Position numbers and translations under genes: made by a program
Shown: positions 11,589-21,547 of the stretch, piece by piece
Layout: each line of letters begins with the position of its first letter
Position numbering within the stretch: position 1 is the stretch's first letter
The notes under the pieces: generated by a model
What the model was told of the DNA's origin: nothing
The model's database searches: none
What the model saw: only the letters and a program-made list of their open reading frames with translations
Source of the DNA: Protostelium mycophagum
Taxonomy: Eukaryota; Evosea; Variosea; Protosteliida; Protosteliaceae
Direction of reading: 5' to 3'
DNA length: 34,616 nucleotides
NCBI GenBank assembly: GCA_002081555.1
Contig: KV921218.1
Span: 1 to 34,616, forward strand

Positions 11589-14500
11589 TTATGCTTGGAG
11601 ATAGACAGAGAACTGAGCCCTGAACCACCTCATGAATTCGGCAGCGAATTGTCTGTGAATCTGATTGCCGTTTACGTCAGGGTCCGCGCCAATCACCCAG
11701 TCCATAGACATAGACACACGATGAGCCATCAAGATGACGTGGTGAAGGTAGCTCCCCTTGAACGGCTGTGTCTTTGCGAGGTTGATTGCTTGTGCCTTCC
11801 ATTTGAGAAGGTAAGTGGGGCTGTCAGAGTCTACCGCGAGATTCTTCTTCTTGAGCGCCAAACTGATGTCTTGTGAGACAGACATCCAGAGCTTCTCTTC
11901 GGGTTCGATGACATCTCCAAAGAGGTCGAACTGCTCCACTGTGTCTGCCGGTGCGACCTCTAAAATCTGTTCGACGAGCAACCAAGTGAGGCTGATGCCG
12001 GCATCGTTTGCTGAAAATCTGTAGGCACTAACTATCCCTCCCTCTGAAGAGATATAGCTCGGAAATCCATCAAGATCCGCTGCCACTGTTCGGATCTGGA
12101 TCAGACTCACGTTTCTGACCTCAAGCTGGGGATACTTTAGATCTCCGGCAACAGAGAGTTCTACTCACCGAAAAGTCTGTCACAGTAAAGTTGTTGTGTC
12201 CACTCTCAGTAAATCCCATCATCACAGACCCATCTCGCAATGATGTAGCAGAAGAAGGTTCACCATAAGCAAGGAAGCTTCCGGGTGCCGCGGGGTTATA
12301 GAAAGGATGATCACGGGAGAATATCCTGATAAGAATTCAATGCCTGTTTGTACAACACGTACAAATCTGCTTTTTTTGCATTAGAGCTTTGAGGCAAAGC
12401 TGTAAATTACAAAAAAAAATATATGAATAACGGCAGAAAAACTCACTTCTTTCCTCCATTGACACCAATCATCTCGACCATGTTTGGGGGTGAAGTCATG
12501 AGTCCCCATGCTACTACCTCATGGCCGTTCGCACCCAAAAGAGAATCTCCAGATTTGATGTATTTTGCTTGTATCTTCCTTCCATCGTACATTGTGACAT
12601 AAGATTCTGCATCAACGCAGGTCATACATACTCCTACTCCAATATTGCAAAATTGGCCGGCGCAGCAGTTAGCGGAAGTTGTGCAAGTGCCACCAGGTCT
12701 GCAAACAGGAGTAGCAGGGATGGTAGTGGTCTGGAACACTGTAGTGGTGTGGACTTCTGTGGTCGTCTGGGCTTCAGAGGATGTTGCGAATTCGGTGGTA
12801 GTAGCAACTACTGTGGATGTTTGTGCCTCTGTGGTCGTCTGGGCTTCAGTGGATGTTGCAAGTTCGGTGGTAGTAGCAACTACTGTGGATGTTTGTGCCT
12901 CTGTGCTTGTCTGGGCTTCAGAGGATGTTGCGAATTCGGTGGTAGTAGCAACTACTGTGGATGTTTGTGCCTCTGTGGTCGTCTGGACTTCAGTGGATGT
13001 TGCAAATTCGGTGGTAGTAGCAACTACTGTGGATGTCTGTGCCTCTGTGGTCGTCTGGAATTCAGAGGATGTTGCGAATTCGGTGGTAGTTGCGACTACT
13101 GTGCTAAAAGCGACTACTGTGGATGTTTGTGCTTCTGTGCTTGTCTGGGCTTCAGTGGATGTTGCAATTTCGGTGGTAGTAGCGACTATTGTGGATGTTT
13201 GTGGTTGAGTTGAAGATTGGAAGATGGTACTGGTGATCTGCTCTGTTGATGAGCCAACCACTGTGGAAGTTACAACCACGGTAGAGCTGCGCGCTTCTGT
13301 GGTCGTCTGGGCTTCAGAAGACGTTTGGGCCACGCTTGATGTCTGGAATTCCGTAGATTCGGTGGTAGAAGCGACTACTGTGGATGTTTGTGCTTCTGTG
13401 CTTGTCTGGACTTCAGAAGATGTTGCGAATTCGGAGGTAGTAGCGACTATTGTGGATGTCTGTGCTTCTGTGCTCGTCTGGAATTCAGAGGATGTTGCGA
13501 ATTCGGTGGTAGTTGCGACTACTGTGCTAGAAGCGACTACTGTGGATGTTTGTGCTTCTGTGCTTGTCTGGGCTTCAGTGGATGTTGCAATTTCGGTGGT
13601 AGTAGCGACTATTGTGGTTGTTTGTGGTTGAGTTGAAGATTGGAAGATGGTGCTGGTGATCTGCTCTGTTGATGAGCCAACCACTGTGGAAGTTGCAACG
13701 ACGGTAGAGCTGCGCGCTTCTGTGGTCGTCTGGGCTTCAGAAGACGTTTGGGCCACGCTTGATGTCTGGAATTCCGTAGAGCTCTGGAAAACCGAAGATG
13801 TGTCCAAGACCGAAGAGCTCTGGGCCTCTGTAGTTGTTGCTGCGATGCTGGAGGACGCTGCCTTCGCAAATCAGAAGGATATATATTATAGCTGTAACCA
13901 TCTATCACCTCAGTGGTGGAATATCTCTCTGTAGATGTCTGGTATTCAGTTGTTGTTCCTTTTACGGTAGATGTCTGTCCTTCTGTTGACGTCTGCGCTT
14001 CAGTCGAACTGTCAAACTCCGTCGAAGTCTGGAACACTGAAGATGTATCAAACTCAGAAGAGGTTTGTGCCTCTGTTGTGGTCACCACAACACTTGATGT
14101 CTGAGCCTAAAAAGGATGAGTCGAGATGATAAACTTCTCAAGACTTTACCTGAGTGGTGGTTTCTCCTTCTGTCGAGGTCTGAAGAACGGAAGTTGTCTG
14201 TTCCACCGTGGATGTCTGCTCCTCTGAAGAAGACTGAGCCACAGTACTGGTCTGCTCCACCGTGCTAGATTGTGCCTGTGTAGAGCTCTGCACCTCGGTG
14301 CTTGTCTGATACTCTGTCGTGCTGGCATCAACAGTGGATGTTTGTACAACACTAGAGCTCTGCGGCTGTGTAGATGTGTACGCCAAGACAGAAGAATGAG
14401 ACTCGCGGCATAGTGAAGTCCTGTAGCTCTACTAATGATGGGCGAAGCCGTCGTCGCTCCATTTGTTACGTTCTTCGCAGAAACTGTGGCGGTATACACC

Positions 14501-14893
14501 TTGCCGACCAGGGTTCCACTCACCTAAATACTTCAATCTCTGTGTTTCATGGCTTATGCTACCGCTTTTTCTGCTGCGGCTTTATCGCAGTTTGGTTTTA
14601 TGCTGGTTTCTTTAGACGTACCGAATAGGCCGTCTTGCTTGTAGAAGGGATGTCCACGTCAAAGATGAGCTCGTCAGACTGCAGTTGATCGTATGATATC
14701 AAGATGTTGGCGGTAGAAGGGTAGTTGAGGTTCACTCTGGTAACTCCTTGGTAAGGCACTGGCTGATACACCGTCTGATTCACATAGTTCACCGCTTGAC
14801 TGGATGCACCCACAAAAACAGCCTTGATAGGTTAGCTCGCTGAAATGAAGATGAGAGGCTTACAAAGAGGACGAAGCAGAGGCTGTGCTTCAT
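11589..14893 (-). CDS. secreted Ser/Thr-rich mucin-like protein with C-terminal Hint (hedgehog-type autoprocessing) domain
   Basis: Exons in gene order: 14893-14864, 14822-14622, 14523-14470, 14401-14150, 14106-13909, 13861-12447, 12325-12169, 12125-11589; about 947 residues. A signal peptide spans the first intron (MKHSLCFVLF then AVFVGASSQA). A beta-rich segment follows, with a fibronectin-III-like stretch (VYTATVSAKNVTNG); the exact donor there (14470 or nearby) is unsure. Then come about 550 residues of Thr/Ser repeats of the type FATSSEAQTSTEAQTSTVVA, likely heavily O-glycosylated. A six-to-seven-cysteine module follows (CRPGGTCTTSANCCAGQFC then GVGVCMTC). The Hint domain starts at CVDAESYVTMYDGRKI with KSGDSLLG and continues to SRDHPFYNP, matching the first Cys and the T/S-x-x-H block of Hint. 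About 180 further residues have no known domain. Hint domains cleave themselves at the first Cys, which would release the mucin part, possibly with an adduct. Function here is inferred. Confidence 0.85.
13047..13777 (-). repeat. segmental duplication inside the Ser/Thr-rich exon
   Basis: Blocks 13047-13357 and 13467-13777 are near-identical at a 420-bp offset. They sit inside a longer array with a basic 72-bp (24-codon) period between about 12740 and 13130. Both preserve the reading frame. Confidence 0.8.
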
Positions 14894-15001
14894 CTTCTAT
14901 CGGATAGAAATGAATTCTGCTTTCGGCCTACTTTTCAAGATATCTTCCCAAAAATGGAATGCGCATCCTCTCAAATCTGGTATTCACTATGAACGTAATC
15001 A

Positions 15002-15112
15002 TCACGTTATGACAACGTGAATGCTTAACGTTAAGCTTTGAATAATCATCTTATCCAATCTCTTAAATCGGTCGTAAGGGGCCAAAAAGGGTGTAAGTCG
15101 CATATGATGCGA
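15002..15112. promoter_or_regulatory. cluster of dyad-symmetric motifs in divergent promoter
   Basis: Between the Hint-protein start (14893, minus) and the transporter start (15633, plus) lie TCACGTT-5nt-AACGTGA (15002-15020), the perfect palindrome GCTTAACGTTAAGC (15023-15036) and TCGCAT-3nt-ATGCGA (15098-15112). They look like binding sites of dimeric factors, but no factor can be named. No gene is seen in 14894-15632. Confidence 0.4.
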
Positions 15113-15226
15113 AAATCAAGCTGTCGCAGCTTCCATGGTTATTTTTGACAAAGCTAACTGCAATTCATTCGCCTGTCTTCACGCCATTGTCAGTTGTGTC
15201 ATTGCTTTATCACTGATGTTACAATG

Positions 15227-15242
15227 TTGACCGGCCGGTCAA
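15227..15242. promoter_or_regulatory. 16-bp perfect palindrome in divergent promoter
   Basis: TTGACCGGCCGGTCAA, GC-rich within AT-rich surroundings, about 330 bp from the Hint-protein start and 390 bp from the transporter start. Confidence 0.4.
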
Positions 15243-15632
15243 AGTGTTGGACAATACAATACAATGTCCTCTAACCTCGCTTGTTTGTTCTTCCGACTGG
15301 GCGTCAGATGTTACACCTCTTTCCACTCTCATCCCGTTCCCCAAGAGTGTGATGTGTGATTCGCATTTATCTACAAGTCACGTTTAGAGGTCTGATTTAT
15401 TTCTCAGAAGTTCATGAGTTGCATCTGAAGAAGCTCTCCTCCATTGTTTTCCTCCAGAGATATGGAGGCTGTTTGAGGTGGTGTCGTTGGTTGGCATGAG
15501 CCCCAAGCAATGTCACCCGACTTTTCGAGCTTTCCGAATCATCTTGACGAATCACTTTCTTCAGCCCAAATGAGCAACCGAAGCCAGTTAAAAGGAGTCA
15601 ATCATGCAAAAGTAAACCCACTAATCTGATTG

Positions 15633-18214
15633 ATGAAAAATCATGACTGCCAGATCTCTCAAGTTGAAAATCTTTGCGTAACAGATGGAAGTCAAATCGA
15701 AAACATGGAAGATGAGACGACACCGATCAATCGATCGAGAACCCCTTCTCACAAAGTCTTCGTCTATGATTCTGAAAATTCCATCACATCAGATTATGCA
15801 GGGAGTGTAATCAAAGACGATTATGAAGTTGATACTGAACACACGAATGGCAAGTCTATTTTTTATGGGTGGTAGGTCTTTGGCCCTCTGAACATCACAT
15901 ATCATCGAGCACATCTTCTGACAAAAAATAGGGCGGTTGATTTCTTTTGTGGAAGATGACAGCATATCACACAAAAACATTGGTGATGAAGTGGCTGATA
16001 GTTCTATGGGCTGGACCATCTTCAATCTTTGGAATGACATTTTAACTGCTGGAAGCATTGGTATGTATGTCTTCGTGGCGATCTCTGAACAAGATAGCAT
16101 TGCCTTCTTATCTGCAAGCGATCGGTGTCTTAGCCTTCCCGCTTGTTCTGATGTTCTTCGCAATCATCACAGGTACTGCATTTCACTCATCACACACTGA
16201 ACTCTTTAGCCTTTACTCTGAATCTATTGTACAGAATGAGCAAGAAGTATAGAAAAAATAACCTGCCAATGCTGGCTCAATTCGCTCTCGGAAATGGTAT
16301 TGATCATTATGAATCACGAATGACGACGTCTCAGGAGGATACCTCTTCACTTGTTTTTGCATGTTTGCATTTAATTATGGAGGTTTGGTGGCTAATCTGT
16401 TGATTCTTGCGGATGGAATTCCTCAGCTCATTCAATTTATTTTCGGTAAGCGATCACAAGAGGTCGCCCCTCCATGTCTCAAATATCTGAGCCTCGTACC
16501 GTGGACCCTGAGGGTTAAATCTATTTTTAGCTTTCAGATGATACCTCACATCTTGGAAGATCTCTCACAAAGATCAGGAGAAGGCCACACGATCATCACC
16601 AACAGACATTACGTCCTCTTAGCGTGCTTGGTCGTCTTTCTACCCCTCAGCTTTGCACAGAACATCTCCAAGTTTAAAATCAATTCCTTTCTGTCCATAG
16701 CGTCCATTGTAGCCATGGTCGTTCTATTGTTTATACAGAGTACCTTTTTGAGAAGCCATTATGGGTTTGCGCCACCAGCAAAAGACCTACTCCAAAACCA
16801 CACGACCCCCACAGCCTTTTTGGGGGTGAGTGACGTCATCATGATGTGTACGGCTGCAATGCAGTTCACCATTTTCCACCATAAAGAATTGCAAAGTTGA
16901 TGACACCACAGGCATTCGGTGGTTTGTCTTACCTCTTTGTCTGCCACGACCTCAGTTTTAATGTATTCGGCTCTCTTCAGAATCCATCCAGAAGCAGATG
17001 GTCCACCATCACCTCATCTGTCATGCTAATCACCCTCATCGTCTTTGTGGTCGAAGCTTATAGTGGTGAGTCGAGTTGTCTGTCCACTTGATTCTAAATA
17101 TATATATTTGGTGTTGGAAAATATATTTCTGGCTTTTCTACAAATTTTTTAAAATTGAAATAAATTGATTCTCTTCAGTCTGATTTGCGTAATATGATTT
17201 GTTGGATCAATATTATGTTATTATTATATTATTGTATTATTATTATTATATTATATATTATATTATTATTATATTATTATTTAAGTCTAATACAACCAGG
17301 TTATTTTATGTTTTACGACCAAGTGCAGACAAATATATTCAGCAATTTCTCGTACTCAGATATCCCTGCGAATGTGGGCCGTATGTTGCTGCTTCTAAAT
17401 ATCCTCATCTCTGTGCCATATCAGTGGTATTATTCATTTTATTTTAAAACTTCACAAAAAATAACTGTTTGATGTCCGATTGACATTTGATATCTGATGT
17501 CTGACATTGACATTTGATGTCTGGCATTGACATTTGACATTGACATTTGATATTTGACAGCTTCATGCCACGAGTGTCACTCTACAGCATGGTGACCCTC
17601 TTCCTGGGCACACCAAAGACAAAACGGGGCGGCAAGGTGGCGAACGCGGTGATCACCCTCTCTGTCGTACTCTCAGCTGTTCTTATCGCAGAATTTCTGG
17701 AAGACTTGGGTGCCATATATGGCTTGGTGAGTGTATTTCGCTCAACCCAAGTATCTGTGTCTTTCCCGCGGGAATTGTCTGCTATTGATTTCCTGATTAC
17801 AACGTTGTAGATGAAAGGATCGTTTTTCATTCGACTTTGCAAAAATACTGGGAGAATGTATCTTCGCAGTGCGCTGTCGAGGAGTCTTGATGTGCTGCAC
17901 TTTCAACATCTTTATGGCTTCTTTATACCATGTCTTTGATCCAAAATTCGGTCTAGCTTCCGGTAAAGCCGCCGGATGCGTCTTTGTGCTGTATATTCAG
18001 ACAGTTTTCTGACGAAATAAAGGTGGGAGGATTCTCCGCAGCAGCTATCGCCTTCACCATGCCAACATTGATCTACCTCAGACTTGAACACGGTGGTTGG
18101 GGGTCACCGAGGAGGCTTCAAGTGTGGTTCGTCTTCTTCATTGGGATACTGATCATGATCACCGCGACCGGCTCGGTCATTTACGATCTCGTCACCAAGA
18201 ATAAAAAAACATGA
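15633..18214 (+). CDS. amino-acid transporter, SLC38/AVT (AAAP) family, 10 exons
   Basis: A multi-pass carrier that moves neutral amino acids across plasma or vacuolar membranes. Exons: 15633-15849, 15932-16060, 16098-16172, 16210-16296, 16335-16445, 16578-16825, 16912-17065, 17300-17426, 17561-17726, 18023-18214; 501 residues. An acidic cytosolic N-terminus of about 75 residues precedes the first helix. The first helices read NDILTAGSIG then ALPSYLQAIGVLAFPLVLMF, as in the family. Later marks are GGLSYLFVCHDLSFNVFGSL, LQNPSRSRW, GYFMFYDQVQTNIFSNFS and GLVGGFSAAAIAFTMPTLIY. The first intron has a GC donor (GCAAGT). The exon 5-6 joint (16445 to 16578) is moderately certain, because the intervening 132 nt are also open in frame. 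AATAAA at 18200-18205 lies inside the last codons. The gene is divergent to the Hint-protein gene. Confidence 0.9.
15850..15931 (+). other. GC-AG intron
   Basis: First intron of the transporter gene, starting GCAAGT and ending AATAG; phase 1 on both sides (ACG AAT G, then GG CGG TTG). Confidence 0.6.
17206..17282 (+). repeat. (TTA)n-type low-complexity tract in transporter intron 7
   Basis: TATTATTAT-rich run inside intron 17066-17299. Confidence 0.85.
17468..17560 (+). repeat. short tandem TGACATTTGA-type repeat in transporter intron 8
   Basis: Imperfect copies of TTGACATTTGATRTCTG fill the 3' half of intron 17427-17560 and run into the acceptor TTTGACAG. Confidence 0.75.
18200..18205 (+). 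terminator. AATAAA inside the last codons of the transporter
   Basis: The hexamer precedes the TGA stop (18212-18214), in AAG AAT AAA AAA ACA TGA. The next gene on the minus strand ends at 18374, leaving 159 bp for both 3' ends. Confidence 0.45.
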
Positions 18215-18369
18215 TCAAGATGATGAGCCCTTTGGCATTTATAAACTGTGGAACTGCATCATATAAAAAGAGGGTATTATAGCGGATTTATCTACACTGA
18301 TGCGATGCTCTTTGTCACTGTTATAGATTGATATGTCAGACTAAATGTCTATATGAAGACAAGAATGAA

Positions 18370-18375
18370 TTTATT
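18370..18375 (-). terminator. AATAAA overlapping the stop of the dysbindin-like gene
   Basis: The minus strand reads GTG TAA TAAA, so the stop codon is part of the polyadenylation hexamer. Confidence 0.5.
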
Positions 18376-20577
18376 ACACCCAGCCACTGACATCCTCCTC
18401 TTCAGAATCCTCCTCCGACTTTTCCCCTGACTTCCCCTCGGACTTTTCTGCGGATTGTTCCATGACTTTTTCTTCAACTTTTCCTTCCGATTTTTCTGGA
18501 ATTTCTTTGGAGTTTTCCTCAGCTTTTTCCGCAGACCTTTCCTCAGCTTTTTCCGCAGACTTTTCCTCAGCTTTTTCTACAGCTTCCAACTTCTCATCCA
18601 ACATGTGATCATCATTCTGAATCACTGTTGCTTGAGGTGGCACCAGGTAGGGGGTGGGGGCAGGGGTGGGGGGTGTGACGTCACCACTCCCCGTTAAAAC
18701 AGTTCTCTCTACAACAGGGCTCCTCAAGATCGCCTGCAGATGATTAGAAGACGTCTCTAAAGACAAGAGTACCTGTTGCCTCTCTCGTTCCAGAGCGATC
18801 TCTTGCTCTCTAATTCTATCTGCTCTTTCCTTTGCTTGCGCCTCGATTTGCATCTGTTTCATGGTGTGTTGGATCTTCAACCTCTCGATCTGTGCGATTT
18901 AGATGGTCTTGACATTCTGTTCTCACTATGGACGTTGCGTCTGACAAAATTGACAAAAACACAAGTGAAAAAGCGACTAGGCGGCAAAGCCCACTTTTGT
19001 TTTTAAAGAGGTTCTATGTCCTTGATGAGGTGTGGGGTGATGTGTTTGTTTGCGTACGGAGGTCTGTGAGCTCCCATCACCACAGATAAAATATCTTGGC
19101 GAGACGCAACTTGTAAATTCACAATGCACAAGTGGTCACCTCTTGGGCCATATGGTTGCGTTTGTTGGCTTCACTTTTCAATCTGCTCTCAGCAGCGACG
19201 AGATCACCTTGTCTCTTTGTACGTAATTTGGCAGTCTCTGTAGTCTGCAAATGTCTCAGATTCTATAGTCTTTTCTGTAAAATTTGCTGAGATCTCTGAT
19301 GGCAAAATGAATTGTGTTGCATTTGTTGATGATGAGTCTTGACATCTCATGCACTTTTTGATATAGGCAAAAAACATTTTAACCCTCAAACGATGGGAAT
19401 GCGTCTCACTAGCCGTTACTAGCCAGTATAACCGTTACTCACGGTAGCTTACCGTGACTCCGGGAATTACGTCCTAGTGACCAGACGCATTCCGGTCGTT
19501 TGAGGGTTAAAATGTTTTTTGGGTCAACAAATCCAACAATAATAATCAATAGAGAGACACACTTGCTCGCTTTCATGATTCCACCTTCTTTGAACTGAGC
19601 AGTCTTCAAATTGCTGTGTCAAAACGTTTTCAAGCATGTCTATCCTTCTGCACAACTGATCTGAAAACCGTCATTCAAAATTTGAAAATAGGGTTTGGGC
19701 GGGAAAAATGACCTATGTCTTTGTGGAAACGAACGACTGCCGCGGAGATCTCTGGCAAGCATACTTCGATCTGATGACGTTATCACGATGTGATGTAGAA
19801 TGACAGACTCACCTCTTTGTGAAATTTATTCAAGTTTTCAGCGTGAAACTGTGTCTGTTTTACGGCGATCACGATTTTAGCATCAGTCGTCTGGTCATTT
19901 TAATTTTTATAATTGATATAAAAATAAATCTCAAAACACATTTCTGCTGGGGGAAAATGCGTTATTACCGTACCCAGGTACGGTAATTACCGTGATTTGA
20001 TTTCTTTGGAAATATTATATTGCTCTGCCGCACAGCAAAAAATAAAATTGGTCGTGAATGATTCTACCTCTGATGACTTGATGCATTTGATGTTGTTCTC
20101 TTTTAACTTTTGCATGTCCGCCTCAAATAATTGCGCGAGCTCGACTCCCGCTTGAAAATGCACACCTTGTGTCACATCGGTAGAACTATGCAAGTTGAAA
20201 GGTCTACATCTGATCAGCTTTTCTGTGTTGTGTGATGCTGCAGAACTAACTTTCTGTTGTCGGGACTGAAATGTGTGGTGCGATTTTCGTATGGACCCTC
20301 TACAGAGTTGGAAATATTTGTTTCTAAGTCTTTCGCTGCTTCGACAATCTTGGGCTGTTAAAATGATACAATTTACATCATGGTGTAGATATGTTTTGGC
20401 AAATGTCCAGTCAGTCACGAATTCAAGCAATAGGAAGATTTATATAAAAGTACCTTGGTCTGGACAGTATTGACCGTCTTATCGATGTTGGTGATGCTGC
20501 ATTGACATCAACGATCACTCACACCTATAAATGGATGTTCGTCACCTCTTTGCGAGCAGATTCCTCAAGAAAGACAT
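18374..20577 (-). CDS. dysbindin-like coiled-coil protein (BLOC-1 subunit), 9 exons
   Basis: Dysbindin is a subunit of BLOC-1, which sorts cargo to lysosome-related organelles. Exons in gene order: 20577-20546, 20496-20454, 20354-20304, 20265-20068, 19890-19813, 19770-19713, 19660-19563, 19244-19140, 18889-18374; 392 residues. The order of features follows animal dysbindin: a short start (MSFLRNLLAK), then HFQAGVELAQLFE (compare AGLELLSRYE), then a helical core with LPEISAAVVRFHKDID and RRIDMLENVL near QFEDCS (compare LEDLCGQC), and a long basic coiled coil with KIQHTMKQMQIEAQAKERAD. The tail is a Glu/Lys/Ser repeat (EKSEGK, EKAEE units) ending DVSGWV. A 39-nt in-frame piece at 18733-18771 has intron-like ends and may be spliced out. 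Intron 7 holds a foldback element. The family call rests on remembered motif order, not on a search. Confidence 0.72.
19369..19520. mobile_element. foldback MITE-like element in intron of the dysbindin-like gene
   Basis: About 152 bp with long terminal inverted repeats: AAAAAACATTTTAACCCTC plus AAACGA and then GGAATGCGTCT on the left, matched in reverse at the right end (AGACGCATTCC, GTCGTTTGAGGG, TTAAAATGTTTTTT). The arms are about 37 bp with two or three mismatches. The core has further ACCGTTACT/ACGGTA dyads. There is no coding capacity. It sits within intron 19245-19562. No clear target-site duplication is visible. A non-autonomous DNA element is the likeliest reading; a long intronic hairpin with another role is the alternative. 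Confidence 0.65.
19964..19987. repeat. near-perfect hairpin, 11-bp stem, in intron of the dysbindin-like gene
   Basis: ATTACCGTACC-CA-GGTACGGTAAT: 11-bp arms and a 2-nt loop inside intron 19891-20067. Confidence 0.8.
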
Positions 20578-20781
20578 TTCAAAGTAGATCTGCAATGGCT
20601 CTGTGGTGATCTTCCACGCGGCGTTGTAAACTCTCGTTCAAATACTCTTCAAATTATTAAAAATTGAATTCTCCAATCACTTTTCGAGCAAATAATGTTT
20701 CTAGCTGTGTTTCCAACAGAACTTGTATTTAAGAAGCAAATTTGTAATTCTTCTCGACTGATTTTTCATATGTCCACGATA

Positions 20782-21107
20782 TCACTTCCATCTTAGGGAG
20801 GAAAAGGCCCTCAAAAACTGAAGGGTGGAAAACATGTACGCATGCTGCAAAATTATCAGATAAATAATGTACGCCATGATTGGAACCTTGATGCCAGCTA
20901 CTTTGGGAAAACGGTTGATGATCAATGCAGCGATGTGGTTCGCAATGCCGGGGAGTAAGTACAAGAAGATTAAATTTGAGCTGCAATAATCAGACGAGTG
21001 TCCAATGATGATCTAAGCCAGAAATATATTGCAGGGTGAGGCGGTAGACAGCAGCAGAAACCATTACACTTGTATATCAACGTGCCTCTGACATACTGGT
21101 CAAACAT
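20782..21107 (-). CDS. putative small membrane protein (two exons)
   Basis: The minus strand starts at an ATG in strong context (ACCGCC ATG). Exons 21107-21070 and 20980-20782 join in phase (donor GTGTAA, acceptor ATTGCAG) to 78 residues. Two hydrophobic stretches are visible: NLIFLYLLPGIANHIAALII and, after NRFPKVAGIK, VPIMAYIIYLIILQHAYMF. A short basic tail follows (RAFSSLRWK). This looks like a small two-helix membrane protein of the ER or mitochondrion, but no family is recognised. The stretch 21108-21547 towards the next gene holds nothing else I can support. Confidence 0.4.
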
Positions 21108-21547
21108 GGCGGTTATAACAATTGTCATCTTGACATACTAAAGGGGCAATCATCATTCCTCCTCTCTCTGTTCAGAATTCAAAGCATCTGCATCAGAGTC
21201 AAAAAGTCAGTCGCATAGCATCATTTACCCCGCGTAACATCTGCGTTCCCCCATCATCAAGACACAATCCATCTCCATCATGAATCCGTCAGTTGGAGTT
21301 TAGTTGAAGAAAATCACATGTTGATCCAGCAGTTGAGCACTCTTGTGGGCAGTTCAGTCGAGTGTTAACTTTGTTCTATCTAAGATGTGATTCTGTGCAC
21401 AGTAAGTGGGTATGTACATGCAGTCACATTTCACTATTAATAATTTCCCCTGTTCTTTGCCATTTTTTATATGAGATTGTAGATGCGGCATACTTACACT
21501 CAGAAATCGAAAAGATCTGGAATCATTTTGCGATCACATCAAATCAA

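Noticed and set aside
12521-13636. Long plus-strand open frames rich in Cys/Gly (CGRLGF, GCCEFGG, SNYCGCLC) and Val/Ala repeats
   Set aside because: They are antisense shadows of the minus-strand Ser/Thr repeat exon; repeats with period divisible by three keep all frames open. The minus frame has signal peptide, splice sites and a Hint domain.
16826-16900. Continuation of the transporter frame as GVSDVIMMCTAAMQF
   Set aside because: Splicing at GTGAGT (16826) into 16912 gives the family-typical GGLSYLFVCHDLS helix and correct phase; the read-through ends at a stop.
20579-20581. In-frame TGA read as selenocysteine in the dysbindin-like gene
   Set aside because: The family alignment starts after it at MSFLRNLL, and no SECIS-like structure is seen; an upstream frame is simpler.
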